Below are positions 30,788-41,198 of a stretch of 64,000 nt of DNA, one piece after another; position 1 is the stretch's first letter, and every line of letters starts with the position of its first letter. Position numbers and translations under genes: made by a program. The stretch is taken from positions 8,948,668-9,012,667 of the forward strand of contig SMSO01000032.1 of the NCBI GenBank assembly GCA_004764695.1. Direction: 5' to 3'. The stretch comes from Schizochytrium sp. TIO01. Taxonomy: Eukaryota > Sar > Bigyra > Thraustochytrida > Thraustochytriidae. Below the pieces are notes generated by a model that searched no databases, was not told the origin of the DNA, and saw only the letters and a program-made list of their open reading frames with translations.

Positions 30788-32797
30788 GTCCCAAGTCTAT
30801 TCATCGAAACAGTATCCTCTGGTGATTTGAGTGTAAGCATGATTCTCCAATGTACCTCCCATGCTGTATGTTGGGTAGCAAAGACGAGTCCTTTTGCTCA
30901 TAAGGTATTGCTCAAGATGTTGGCGTTGTCTGAACAGTTCTTCTTACCTAAAAAATTAATATCACCAAATCTGCTACACCTTCGCATTCAGATATAACAA
31001 TATCTTAATTCGTAACTTTGCGGATAGGTCCAAAAATGCTCCTTTCCTGACTATTTGTGGATAATGAGACAGTGTCATGCGCAGCAACTGCATTGTGTCT
31101 ATCGAAAAGAAGATATTGCAATGCCTTTTACCAAAGCCTCATATAGTTTTCGTAAACATAGGATGCACGAAGTCGTACAAATATATTCTAGTGAGGAAGC
31201 ATTCTGGCTGGAGTCAGTACTCAAGTCAAAGGATTGATAGGACATTAACTCTAAGAACTGGAAGTGGACCCCTTTCAGAGCACTACTGTAAGAGTTGCCT
31301 CGTCTCAAAGGGGATCAGAGCCTAGCTGCAGCGTTATATCACAGAGCGTCTCCTCGTTAGTCAATACATTGTGGTCACTAACGAAAACCACACGAACTTC
31401 CTTCGCGACAATACAAAGCTTTGGACAGTCCCTAACGTTGTATTTACGGTCCTCAAAGAAACAAAGCAAACCCACGAAACGCTTCCTCAATCGTTCAATA
31501 GCACATTGACACCAGATACTCTGCTGCAACGTACGTGTATACATTTTATTCCCAGACAAGTCTCTTCACACAGTCAATCTCCTACGCAGGTTTTGTGACG
31601 ACCTCTACGCGAACGAAAACCGTACCTTTCTCCATCACTAGAGTCCATTTCATAATGTTGAACAAGCACTTAATCCTTGCCATCTAGAGCTAAAGCTCTT
31701 TTGACTCTTCAATCTATGGCACGTGAGAAGCAATGACTCGAAAGAGTTTGTCTCGATGCCTTCCCACGGCGATCCTGCTTCTCACTAGCTAGAGGAGTAC
31801 CCTACATATTCTCTCAAACAATCCATGAAGATCAAATCACATCAACCTTCTTACATAGGGTACCCAATCCTTAATTAAAAGTGAGCCTATCTTCACAACT
31901 TGCTCCCATTAACATGAACTAAAGACCTTCGATCCAGGGCACAAGTAAATACCAACTGAAAGTGTTGATTCTACGAAGTAATATTCTTTCTTTTTCTTTT
32001 CTTTTTTTTAATTCAAAAGAAAATGTCCTGGACAGTATGAAGGTCATTCCGCCTCGTATAGATTTTCTCTACAGAGTTTGCTTCAAAGATAGGCCAGCCG
32101 ATCCGTGTGCTTCTATATTCTGAAATGGCTTTGCTGCCATAGCGAGCGATGCTCAGATCGCTTCTCCAGCGCAAGTGAGTCTGCGCATAATGTACAAAAA
32201 AGCTGTGCAAGTCCTTTTTCTGGTACTTTTCCAGGGACATGGAGCTGGGTGGGAACTACCTGCAACGCAAAGATCCCTCCCATAAGTCGCAGGATATTGT
32301 GTCAGTCGCGAGGGGAGGCTAAGGAGGCACTGCGTTGCAGTTTCTGCAATGTACATTGGCAGAGGGTCGAGGAAACCTGGTCTCGAAATAAGATTTTTCT
32401 TCTTCGTGAAATCCCTCCGTTGGATTGTCTTCGAAAATGAATGATAAGCCAGGTTTAACACGAGGAAAGGTTTCGGTTCCAAAGGATAATAATCTAACTT
32501 TTTCTCTATTGTAGATACCCCCTAGGTCCTAGAAAAGCGGATGAATATCCACACTCAAGGTTGAGACTTTGTTGTTCCCTGTATTGAAACCTGGTATCTG
32601 AGGATGCTATGATGGCAAATGAGACGGTACTAAGTACAACCTTATGCCTAGGTTTTGTTCCTGCTGAAGCGGGTGCATAATGCATCTGGCCCAGTCCGAC
32701 AGATTAAAAGGGATGCTCTATGTACAAGCAAAACCCTTATATCTGCAAACTTCAATTTCTAGTAGCTCGTTGGACCTAAGCGCGAGACTAGAATAAA
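30788..32797. other. 2 kb intergenic region, no gene seen
   Basis: Lies between two plus-strand genes and should hold the 3' UTR of the EF-hand gene and the promoter of the ABC transporter. Open frames are short, start at TTG or GTG, and match nothing known. Confidence 0.45.
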
Positions 32798-35700
32798 ATG
32801 CTTGGACAGAATAATGATAAAGAACAAGAGGATCTCTGCATCCATGTCTCTAGTGGAGAACCTGCTACAAAAAGTTCTTCCAGTTTATTTCTTTCAGACG
32901 AAGAGAGTATGGACTATCCTGTTCAAAATGACACTGATCCGGAGTGTAGTATAAAGCGAGTGTCTGATGCTACATTCTTGAACATGAAGCCAAGCGTGGA
33001 TAGTACTAGCAGCTCCCATGCTGATGATGAAGTCAATCGCGTGCGCTGCATGCTTAATCGACTTCAACAAGAAGCTGATAAACAGCACAAAGAAACTCCT
33101 GAGGATGAAGATCCTTCTCTTTCGATCGCATTAACTCCAGCGGAGATTAAACTTCTCACATCTTTGCTAGACCGCGGGTACCTTCGACTGCCACATGAAA
33201 CCTTGCGTCACTCTCTGCCTCCACGCACCCGGAAACTTACAGCAATACAGTACTCTATGATTCTTTCACGCGTACGTGGAGATGGTCATTGGCCTGTTAA
33301 TGTGGGTTTTCGAAACCTTGAGTACATAATCAAGGTACCTAAAGCTGACGCTGGAATTCCTACGGTTGGATCGACACTCTATAAAGTGGTTGCACCCCTG
33401 GTGAATCTATTTTATAGCAAGACCAAAGAGTCAATTGAGATCCCGGTACTGTGCAAGGTATCAGGCGCATTTGAGGCAGGAACATCAACACTTGTACTTG
33501 GTCCTCCTGGATGCGGTGTGACATCTTTATTTAAAGTTCTAAGTGGTAGAGCCAAAGTTGGCGGGCGGTATAAACTCAAGGGAGAGCAGTTTTACTCTGG
33601 TTTTCGCCCTGAAGATCTACATTTGCGCAAGCTAGCCATGTATGTAGACCAAATGGACCAGCATACAGCTGTATTGACAGTGCGCGAAACTTTGAAATTT
33701 GCATATGAATGTTTTGGAGGGGCTCAGACGGCAGTCCGCGTAGTTGCATTTCCAGGCACGAATCAAGAGGCTACCGAAGAAGAGAAAGCTAGAATCATCG
33801 AACAGCTCGAGAACTACCCCGATTTCATTATTCACAACCTTGCACTGGACCGTGCCGCTGATACTGTAGTAGGAAACCCTATGCTCCGTGGGGTTTCTGG
33901 TGGCGAGAAGAAACGTGTGACATCTGGTGAAATGTTAATGGCAAGGCGCCCTCTCACATTTTACGATCAAATTTCTACTGGTCTAGACAGCGCAGCTACT
34001 TTTGATATTTGCCGGCGAATCACTAAAGTGGCTCAGACGCTTCATCTTACACCAGTTGTATCTCTCCTTCAACCCCCACCAGAAGTGTATGATCTTTTTG
34101 ATGAAATCCTTATTCTCGCCCTTGGATATGTCGTGTATCATGGCCCGCGCGAAGATGTCCTACCTTACTTTTCTAGTATTGGTTTCGAGTGTCCATTTGA
34201 TCGTGACATTGCTGACTTTATCCAGGAGGTAACAACTTCAGCGCGAGTTAAATACCAAGTGAAGAATGATGCACCGCAAAATGAACAAGAGATGGCCTTT
34301 GCATGGCAGATCTCCTCATATTCAGAAGCCAAGCGCAGAGCAGTAGACAGATATTGCAATCCTACTAACAAAGTTGACAGTGCAACACGAGCCCTCCTGT
34401 ATGATAAAAGCACTGATGTTTACGCAAATCCATTTTGCAAAGAGTTTCAGTTGGTTCTCCGACGACAAGTACAGTTGGTGCTTCGAGATCCAGCATTTAT
34501 CAAAGCTCGGTTTATGCAGTCTATCATCATGGGTGTTCTGATTGGTACGGTGTTTATCCGCATTGATCCTGCATTGCCTACGAGTATTGATGCCATCAAC
34601 GTGACACCCATTACGCAGCGTTATGGTGTGATGTTTTCTACACTTATGCAATGCACATTTGCAGGTATGGCTCAAGTCCCTATTGTTCTGGGGCAAAGGC
34701 CTGTCTATTACAAGCAAAGCTCTTCCTTCTTCTTTCGCACAGTAAGCTATGTACTTGGTGAAGTTGTTTCAGTAATGCCGATAGCAATTGTAGAGTCCAT
34801 CTTGCTTGGTCTTCCAATGTTTTGGATTACCGCAATTGTTCCCTGGGGAGCAGACTCACAGACTGGAGATTCGGATGTGGGTGCATGCTTTGTCATTTTC
34901 CTTTGTATTATGATCATTCTGAACATTTCTTTTGCCTCGTTTTTGCGTGCTGTAGCAACCTTTGTACCAACGCCAGGCATTGGGCAAGCCATTACTGGCA
35001 TTTGCGCCTCTGCTGCAATGATTTACAGTGGCTTCGTTGTAGTACGCAGTGCAATGCCCCCATGGTTCGTATGGATTTACTATCTTTCCCCCATTGCATG
35101 GGCCTATCGCGCAGCTGTGATTACCATTTTCTCGTCCAAAGCATTCACACCGGAGCAAACCGCATTTGCGCTTGAGCTGTTTGACTTTGAACAAAATGAG
35201 GAATACATTTGGGCTGGCGTTCTAATGCTTATTGGATATACCTTTGTAAATATTGCGCTCAGCTATATTGGTTATTCGCATTTTCGTTACGACTCTTCAG
35301 CCCGCCAGACGAAAGTTAATCTACTTTCTGAAGGTGTGCGAGATGCTAATTTGATTAAAAGAGGGGATCGGCGCATGGAACAACGATTGGATGAGGATGC
35401 ACAGTCAACAGCAGAAGAAGTTCTGCCTCAATATGATCTTACCAGCAGACATAAATTGCGGATGGAAAGTTCATTGCAGAATGACAATTTTATCCCCGTG
35501 GACTTAGTCTTTCGAAACCTGTGGTACTCGGTCCAAGGACCAGATGACAAGAAGGGTAAATATTCGCTTGACTTGCTTAAGGATGTGTCTGGTTTTGCTG
35601 AAGCAGGTACACTAACTGCTTTGATGGGCAGCAGCGGTGCTGGAAAGACTACACTGCTTGATGTGCTTGCATTGCGTAAAACGAGTGGACTTACGCAAGG

Positions 35701-37453
35701 GCAAGTGCTCGTCAATGGACATCCTCAAGAAAAGATAACATTTTCTCGGATTGTGGGCTACGTAGAACAGAATGACATCCATAGCCCATTTGCTACTGTG
35801 GAAGAGGCACTGATTTTCTCTGCTACCCTTCGTCAGTCAGCAAACCTTCCTCGTGAAGCAAAGGAGAGCTTTGTAGAAGGTGTGATTGCAACATTAGACC
35901 TATCAGACATTCGGGATTTCAAGATTGGCTCTAAATTCTCTGGAGGGCTGACAACAGAGCAAGTGAAACGTGTTACAATTGGCGTGGAGTTGGCTGCAAA
36001 CCCAGCAATTGTTTTTGCAGATGAGCCCACCTCAGGTCTTGATGCAAATTCAGCGCGTGCAGTCATGATTGGGCTTGAGCGCATTGCTCGAGCAGGTAGA
36101 ACAGTAATTTGTACTATTCACCAGCCGTCCAAAGATATTTTTCTAAAATTTGATCGCTTATTACTGCTACAGCGAGGCGGTGAAATTGTATATTTTGGGG
36201 ATCTAGGTGAGAGGGCATGCCATTTATTGAATTATCTAGCAGGTATTCCAGGGACACCTCAAATTCCCAACGCACGGTACAATCCAGCAACGTTCATGTT
36301 AGAGGTGATAGGTGCAGGAGCAAACTCCCAACGGAATACCGAAAGGATTGTTGACTTTGCCTTGGAGTATCGGGAGAGCCAGTTGTTTCAAGATGCAGAA
36401 GCAAAGATAAGCAGCATAATTGACAGCAACTTGGACAACCGGGCAGCAATAGCTTTTGATCAAAGCTTTGCAAGTAATTTCTCCACGCAGCTCGAACAAT
36501 TAACCAAGCGTTGGCTGCGAGCCTATTGGCGAAACCCTGGATATAATACTACGCGAATCACTATGACTGTGTTCATTGCAACATTTTTTGGTTTGACATT
36601 CTTGCAGCAAGCCAAAGAACTTAATCGTACGCAGGATGTTCAAAGCTTTTGTGGTCTGTTGTACATTGCCACTGCCTTTACAGGCGTCATTGCAGTCAAT
36701 ACTGCGATTCCTACGATTATGGAGGAACGAGCTCCATTCTATCGTGAACGTGCAGCTTCGTATTATGGAGTTGCACCCATGATTTGTGCTATTACCTCTG
36801 CAGAGGTTCCGTATGTTATTGCGGGAACAGTAAGTTGGTGACGTGCGTCGTGCTTAGAATTGCAAAACTTGCAAATGGCTGGATTTTTTGCTAAACTCAC
36901 AACATTGAACTCACCATTACCTTGTCCGAATGTTTTGTATGACTCACAGCTACTTCACATTCCTATATTTTACTTCCTTGTCCATTTTTGGTACAACGTG
37001 AGAGCGTTTTTCCTTTATTGGTTTGTCTATCTCATGTACATGCTGGTGATGACCTTTTGGGGACACTTTCTAGCCAGTGTTTCTCCAAACCAGCAAGTGG
37101 CAGCAATCATAGGCTCCATTTCATTTGGGCTTTGGGTCTTAACTGCTGGTATGGTGATTGCAGTAAAGGACATCCCTAAATTTTGGTACTGGTTGAGTTG
37201 CATTAACCCGATTCGATACGCATTCAATGCTTTGGTAGTTATTCAACTAGGGTGCGAGAGTTCAGAAGATAGCGATGCACCTGGGTGCGCAGCCCTCCCG
37301 AATGGAATTACAGCTTGGGCATTTGTGCAAGATAACTTTGGGTTTGAAGCTAATGACTGGGTGTATTGCTTGAGTGCGCTTGTAGGCTTTCTCGTGGGGT
37401 TTCGAGGATGCACAATTCTGGCTTACAAATACGTTTCTTTTCTTCGCAGATAA
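32798..37453 (+). CDS. Full-size PDR-type ABCG transporter, two exons
   Basis: Exon 1 32798-36829 and exon 2 36950-37453 join in phase to a 1511-residue protein; the joint reads VIAGT-LLHIPIFYF inside a membrane segment. Order is NBD1-TMD1-NBD2-TMD2, the pleiotropic drug resistance layout, which exports lipids and hydrophobic compounds across the plasma membrane. NBD1: Walker A GPPGCGVTS at 235-243 (Val241 where Lys is needed), signature VSGGE 366-370, Walker B ends YDQ with Gln391 in place of the catalytic Glu, and Gln425 in place of the switch His. NBD2: Walker A GSSGAGKTT with Lys950, signature-like LTTEQ 1051-1055, Asp1075-Glu1076, His1108, all intact apart from the usual PDR signature change. 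So one composite ATP site looks dead and the other works, as in fungal Pdr5. TAA stop. Confidence 0.93.
36830..36949 (+). other. Intron of the PDR transporter gene
   Basis: A 120-base phase 0 intron with donor GTAAGT and acceptor ACTCACAG. Reading through gives a stop within four codons (SW then TGA); splicing restores the last TMD. Confidence 0.9.
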
Positions 37454-37733
37454 TTCAAGATTCTAAGTTTTATCATACTCCTTTTCTTAATTTCTTCCCT
37501 ACCATGATTGGTTTTTCCTATGCCATGTCTGGTACGCTATTTGAAAATGGCCTGTAGTCTTTTAGCCTCTTACAAAAAGAGAAGAGGAGGGTGGAAATCT
37601 ATTTCTTTTGTTCTTTGCATACGTGGCATGTTCACTTCACTGTTGCTGCTATTTACTCATTTATTTTCACACAAGAATTTCTGTAAAGCACTCTGTTTTG
37701 TTTTTCCAAGGCATTCTTTGTTATGATGCAAGG

Positions 37734-38648
37734 CTATGCTATTTGCATAGCTTTGCCTGCTCGTCCATCAGGGTCCCCCCCCATTGTTGTCGCTGTTGCT
37801 TGTGCTGAATTTGATGAGGAATGTTGAACCCTTGATGGCACTTTGGTTTCTATACTATCTTCAGGAGACGGGTCTAGAGCATACAAACCAATGTAAGACA
37901 TGAGAGCAATGATACAAATGAATTGAGTAGAACTACGCAGTAAATTGGAGGGTTTGCAGTCATCATATTTCCAGAGTTTGGTAAATTCTGGGTCTCCTTC
38001 AAGTACCATTGATTCGCAGTAGTTTTGGTCATTTGTTATCTCAGTACAGTCTACAATAGAAAGTCGAACCCATGGGCACACAATGCCGAGGCCCACTGGG
38101 ATATAGAGAATAAAACTGAGAACAACTACTACTACCACGAGTTGACGGAAAAACCAGAGAGACTTAAAACGGGGATGTAAAGAGTATAGTTGACGATATA
38201 TAAGCATGCTGAAGCCAGTGTGAAAAACAATGAAAATAAAGAATACATAGGCTGAGTAGTTGTGAATGTCAGGATAGCTGCTTGTGTCAAAAATCGCAAG
38301 GAGAAAGCCCCCAACCGCCGCAATGCCACCAAAACAAGATGCCAATAGGTTTTGCCACTTCACTGGTCTTTCGGGCATCCAGGCCTGCACATATTTATAT
38401 TGCAAGACCATCAAGACCCCTAGCATGATACACGCAATAGAAATGAAGATGGAAAACACATAATACCCAGGTTTATCACGGCCAGTGTCGGAGAAGTATG
38501 GCATTGGTAGGCCACCTGTGTAAGTATCGCGCACGGATGCAATGGATATGCATACTATATAGGCAAGAATGACTCCCGTGGGGCAGACTGATGCAATTGC
38601 TGCGCGGGCATTTATGTCTCTCCTTTTGATGACTTCGTTGGGACTCAT
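37734..38648 (-). CDS. Frag1/DRAM/Sfk1 family membrane protein, copy 1
   Basis: A 304-residue protein from the ATG at 38646-38648; the longer frame begins at GTG. Six hydrophobic segments are spread over residues about 20-270. After the first segment comes the family mark GGLPMPYFSDTGRDKPGYYVF, like the PYISDTG of DRAM and Sfk1 proteins. Members sit in lysosomal, Golgi or plasma membranes and act in autophagy or lipid (PI4P, sterol) balance; the function here is not known. The lumenal loop between segments five and six has Cys pairs (VDCTEI, NYCES, DDCKP) that may form disulfides. The tail after residue 265 is polar and Ser/Thr-rich. It converges on the ABC transporter with 280 bases between stops and is a paralogue of the next gene. 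Confidence 0.82.
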   Translation of the reverse strand: MSPNEVIKRRDINARAAIASVCPTGVILAYIVCISIASVRDTYTGGLPMPYFSDTGRDKPGYYVFSIFISIACIMLGVLMVLQYKYVQAWMPERPVKWQNLLASCFGGIAAVGGFLLAIFDTSSYPDIHNYSAYVFFIFIVFHTGFSMLIYRQLYSLHPRFKSLWFFRQLVVVVVVLSFILYIPVGLGIVCPWVRLSIVDCTEITNDQNYCESMVLEGDPEFTKLWKYDDCKPSNLLRSSTQFICIIALMSYIGLYALDPSPEDSIETKVPSRVQHSSSNSAQATATTMGGDPDGRAGKAMQIA

Positions 38649-39396
38649 TCCTTCCCAACTGACCACCTGTACTTTGCCCTCTTCGGAATGAGTTGATGAG
38701 TAGTTGCTTCACGCCACCTGTGACCGCCAAAGTTGCGAGGAGAGTGACTTGTGCTTTGCTTTGCTTTGCTTTGCTCTGGTGTTGCTTTGCTTTGGTGTTG
38801 CCTGTAGCATTTCCCCGCGAGCTGTGTGCACGGCTGTTGGAGTCCCAAGTTCGTGATGCCGACTTCCATGATCATGAATATTTGCTAATGATGACCTCTA
38901 GGCATGTACTTACTAGCGGCATCAGGTAATACCTATGCCATATCCACAGTATTGTGCTTCTACTACCGTATCTGGTGTCATGTAGACGACATACTGATTG
39001 GGTAATTGTTTTGGCTTGAGTTTTTACCAAGCTAAAGGATTTCATGTCATTACCTCTGACTAGTGGGAGTGTTGAAGCCACAGAGTTCCAGGAGAAGACA
39101 TGTGAAGCATGTGCTAAGTATTCTGTAGTACACTCTGCAAATGTAGTAAAAGGAGAAACAAAAGAACAAATTAAAATATAGGTGTAGTACAAAGGCTATG
39201 TTTTGAAAAAGAGAAAAGGTTACTATTCATTTGCCACATGGATGGCCATCTGCTTAATCAGAGATCTGTGAAGATGAAGCAATTAAAAGCTCACCAGGGA
39301 CACGAGAGTCTCGCAGAAATCACTCCATATAGTTCTGATTAATAAAATTCATAGGTATCTCTCACTCTGACATTTGCTTGTAGTCTTGGGTTTAAG
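38649..39396. other. Spacer between the two DRAM-like genes
   Basis: Holds the promoter of copy 1 with the GCAAA repeat at 38753-38795, and the 3' side of copy 2. No gene is seen. Confidence 0.5.
38753..38795 (-). repeat. GCAAA pentamer repeat upstream of DRAM-like copy 1
   Basis: About seven TTTGC units on the plus strand (GCAAA on the gene strand), some 105-147 bases before the ATG. Copy 2 has no such tract at the same place. Confidence 0.75.
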
Positions 39397-40212
39397 TCAT
39401 TTGGCAGAGTTATATTCTTCATTGTCCTTGACCTTCGTTTGGGGCGGATAAGGGTCTGCAGAGTAAAGGCCGACGAGAATTAGGACGGATACTATGCACA
39501 CAAACTGAGTTGCAGAGCGCATTGTATTAACTTCAGTACATCCATCATAATTGAAGAGGATGGTGAGTGAAGGGTCATCGGCTTTAACCTTGGACTCACA
39601 ATAATCCTTGTCACCAGTAAATGAAATGCAGTCGGCCATAGTGAGCCTAGTCCAGTCGCAAATCAAACCAAGGCCAATTGGGATGTAGCAGAGAAAAGCT
39701 AAGAAAAATATTGTCGTCAAAACATAGCGAACGATGGTGATCTTCTTGAAGTTCTCCGGGAACTTGATAGAGAGAACCCTGTAGATAGTGATGCTTATGA
39801 TCGCGTGGATAACGATGAGAATGAAGAAAATGTACGCTGAGTATGAATGAATTGCACTGTATCGTGATGTATCAAAAATTGATAGCATCGCGCTACCGAT
39901 TGGGGCAATCGCCCCTGCAATCGTTGCAGTATAATTTCTGCATGTTACCTCCCCGTTGTTAAGCCATTTGTTGATGAAAAAGAATTGCAAGATCATGAAG
40001 GGAATCATGAGGATGCTTGAAACCGTGTTAAGTGTAGCAAACACATAGTAGGCGGGTTTATCGCGACCTGTGTCAGAAAAGTAGGGGAATGGCAAGCCTC
40101 CAATGTACGTGTCCTTCCCAATTGCAATGCTAATGCACGTGATGTAGGAGATAAGCAGCAGTCCTGCCGATGAGGCTGCCAAAACCCGGCGTGCAAGCCA
40201 TGCGTCCACCAT
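39397..40212 (-). CDS. Frag1/DRAM/Sfk1 family membrane protein, copy 2
   Basis: A 271-residue protein, ATG at 40210-40212, TGA stop. It is a clear paralogue of the neighbour: GGLPFPYFSDTGRDKPAYYVF, then SIFDTSRYSAIHSYSAYIFFI against IFDTSSYPDIHNYSAYVFFI, and CYIPIGLGLICDWTRL against LYIPVGLGIVCPWVRL. Six membrane segments and the same Cys pattern in the last lumenal loop (ADCIS, DYCES, DGCTE). It lacks the long Ser/Thr tail of copy 1. Same strand and order point to an old tandem duplication, since the DNA differs a lot while the protein is kept. Substrate or partner unknown. Confidence 0.82.
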   Translation of the reverse strand: MVDAWLARRVLAASSAGLLLISYITCISIAIGKDTYIGGLPFPYFSDTGRDKPAYYVFATLNTVSSILMIPFMILQFFFINKWLNNGEVTCRNYTATIAGAIAPIGSAMLSIFDTSRYSAIHSYSAYIFFILIVIHAIISITIYRVLSIKFPENFKKITIVRYVLTTIFFLAFLCYIPIGLGLICDWTRLTMADCISFTGDKDYCESKVKADDPSLTILFNYDGCTEVNTMRSATQFVCIVSVLILVGLYSADPYPPQTKVKDNEEYNSAK

Positions 40213-40878
40213 CTTAAGCTATGGCCCTGTCTTTAGCTCGAACCCTTTTGTCAGACTAGAACTCAATATAGGTCTGGACTTCGAAGCAGCACATTTGTCA
40301 ACGCGGTTCACCTTATGGCGGCCTGCTTTAACGCTTACTGTAGACAGTAGGTAGTTGCTATGCAGTACCCAAGTAAAAGTTAGTTTGTAAAGTTTACACT
40401 TTTCAAGAAAGCGTCATTTTACCGTATAATATCTAGTCAAGTTAAAAACTAGGAGCTGTTTTACTCTCTTTGGATCAGGTGAGTTACCTTTTCAAGTAGT
40501 AGTTGTGATAGGAGGGGGTACCTACCTACGACTCTCCCACACTCTGCTCCAGCGCCAAAGATTTGCAGAGCTGTCGATTTACAACTTGCCTCCTGAGCTA
40601 GAACAGAACCACAGCACTTCATGCACTTCATGCACAAACAAACAAAGAATCAAGCAAAGAATCAATCAATCCAACGGGCACGACTCGAAGAGCCAGGTTG
40701 CAAACGACGCATAAAGTCAGTCGAGTCTTCGTCTCTGAAAGCGCAACGATGCTCCTCAGAATATATATATCATACCTGAGGGACGCACGTCTCTTTTTCA
40801 ATTTCCAATTAAAACAAATAAAGAAACAAGCACAGGCTATGCATCATTTCAGTAAAGGCAATGATCATTGACGGTTTG

Positions 40879-40904
40879 GCGAAAAGCAAAAGCAAAAGCA
40901 AAAG
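40879..40904 (+). repeat. (AAAAGC)n tract
   Basis: Three to four AAAAGC units on the plus strand. It is the same unit as the GCAAAA tract before the LEA-like gene, but no gene starts just downstream. Confidence 0.7.
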
Positions 40905-41090
40905 AATGGCGACAGTCGAATGAATGCAAAAACAAAGAAGGAGAAGGAGCACAACGTCTTGCTTGATTGATTGATTGAAGCAGCACCGCCTGCGTTGACG
41001 AGAGCTCCTCCCACGCTCGTTACGTGGATACCGTTGCGGGCCAGCTCCAGTTTGGTGCGGACCGGCGACGTCCCTCCCTGGCTGGCTGGC

Positions 41091-41198
41091 TCAGCTGTCT
41101 TCAAGCTTGCTTCCAGTGGGGCATGGACTGCGCTGCGCAGAGCTGATTGAAGGAGAGACTGCCAAGATAAATAAAAGAATTAAGCGGATAGCGAACAT
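41091..41198 (-). CDS. Possible short secreted peptide or first exon
   Basis: A 35-codon ATG frame with a text-book signal peptide: MFAIRLILLFILAVSPSISS, with a likely cut after the next Ala, then 14 residues with one Cys and a TGA. It lies at the start of a GC-rich patch whose second frame stays open for another 50 codons, so it could be the first exon of a longer secreted protein, but no good donor site is seen. It may be chance. Confidence 0.22.
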   Translation of the reverse strand: MFAIRLILLFILAVSPSISSAQRSPCPTGSKLEDS

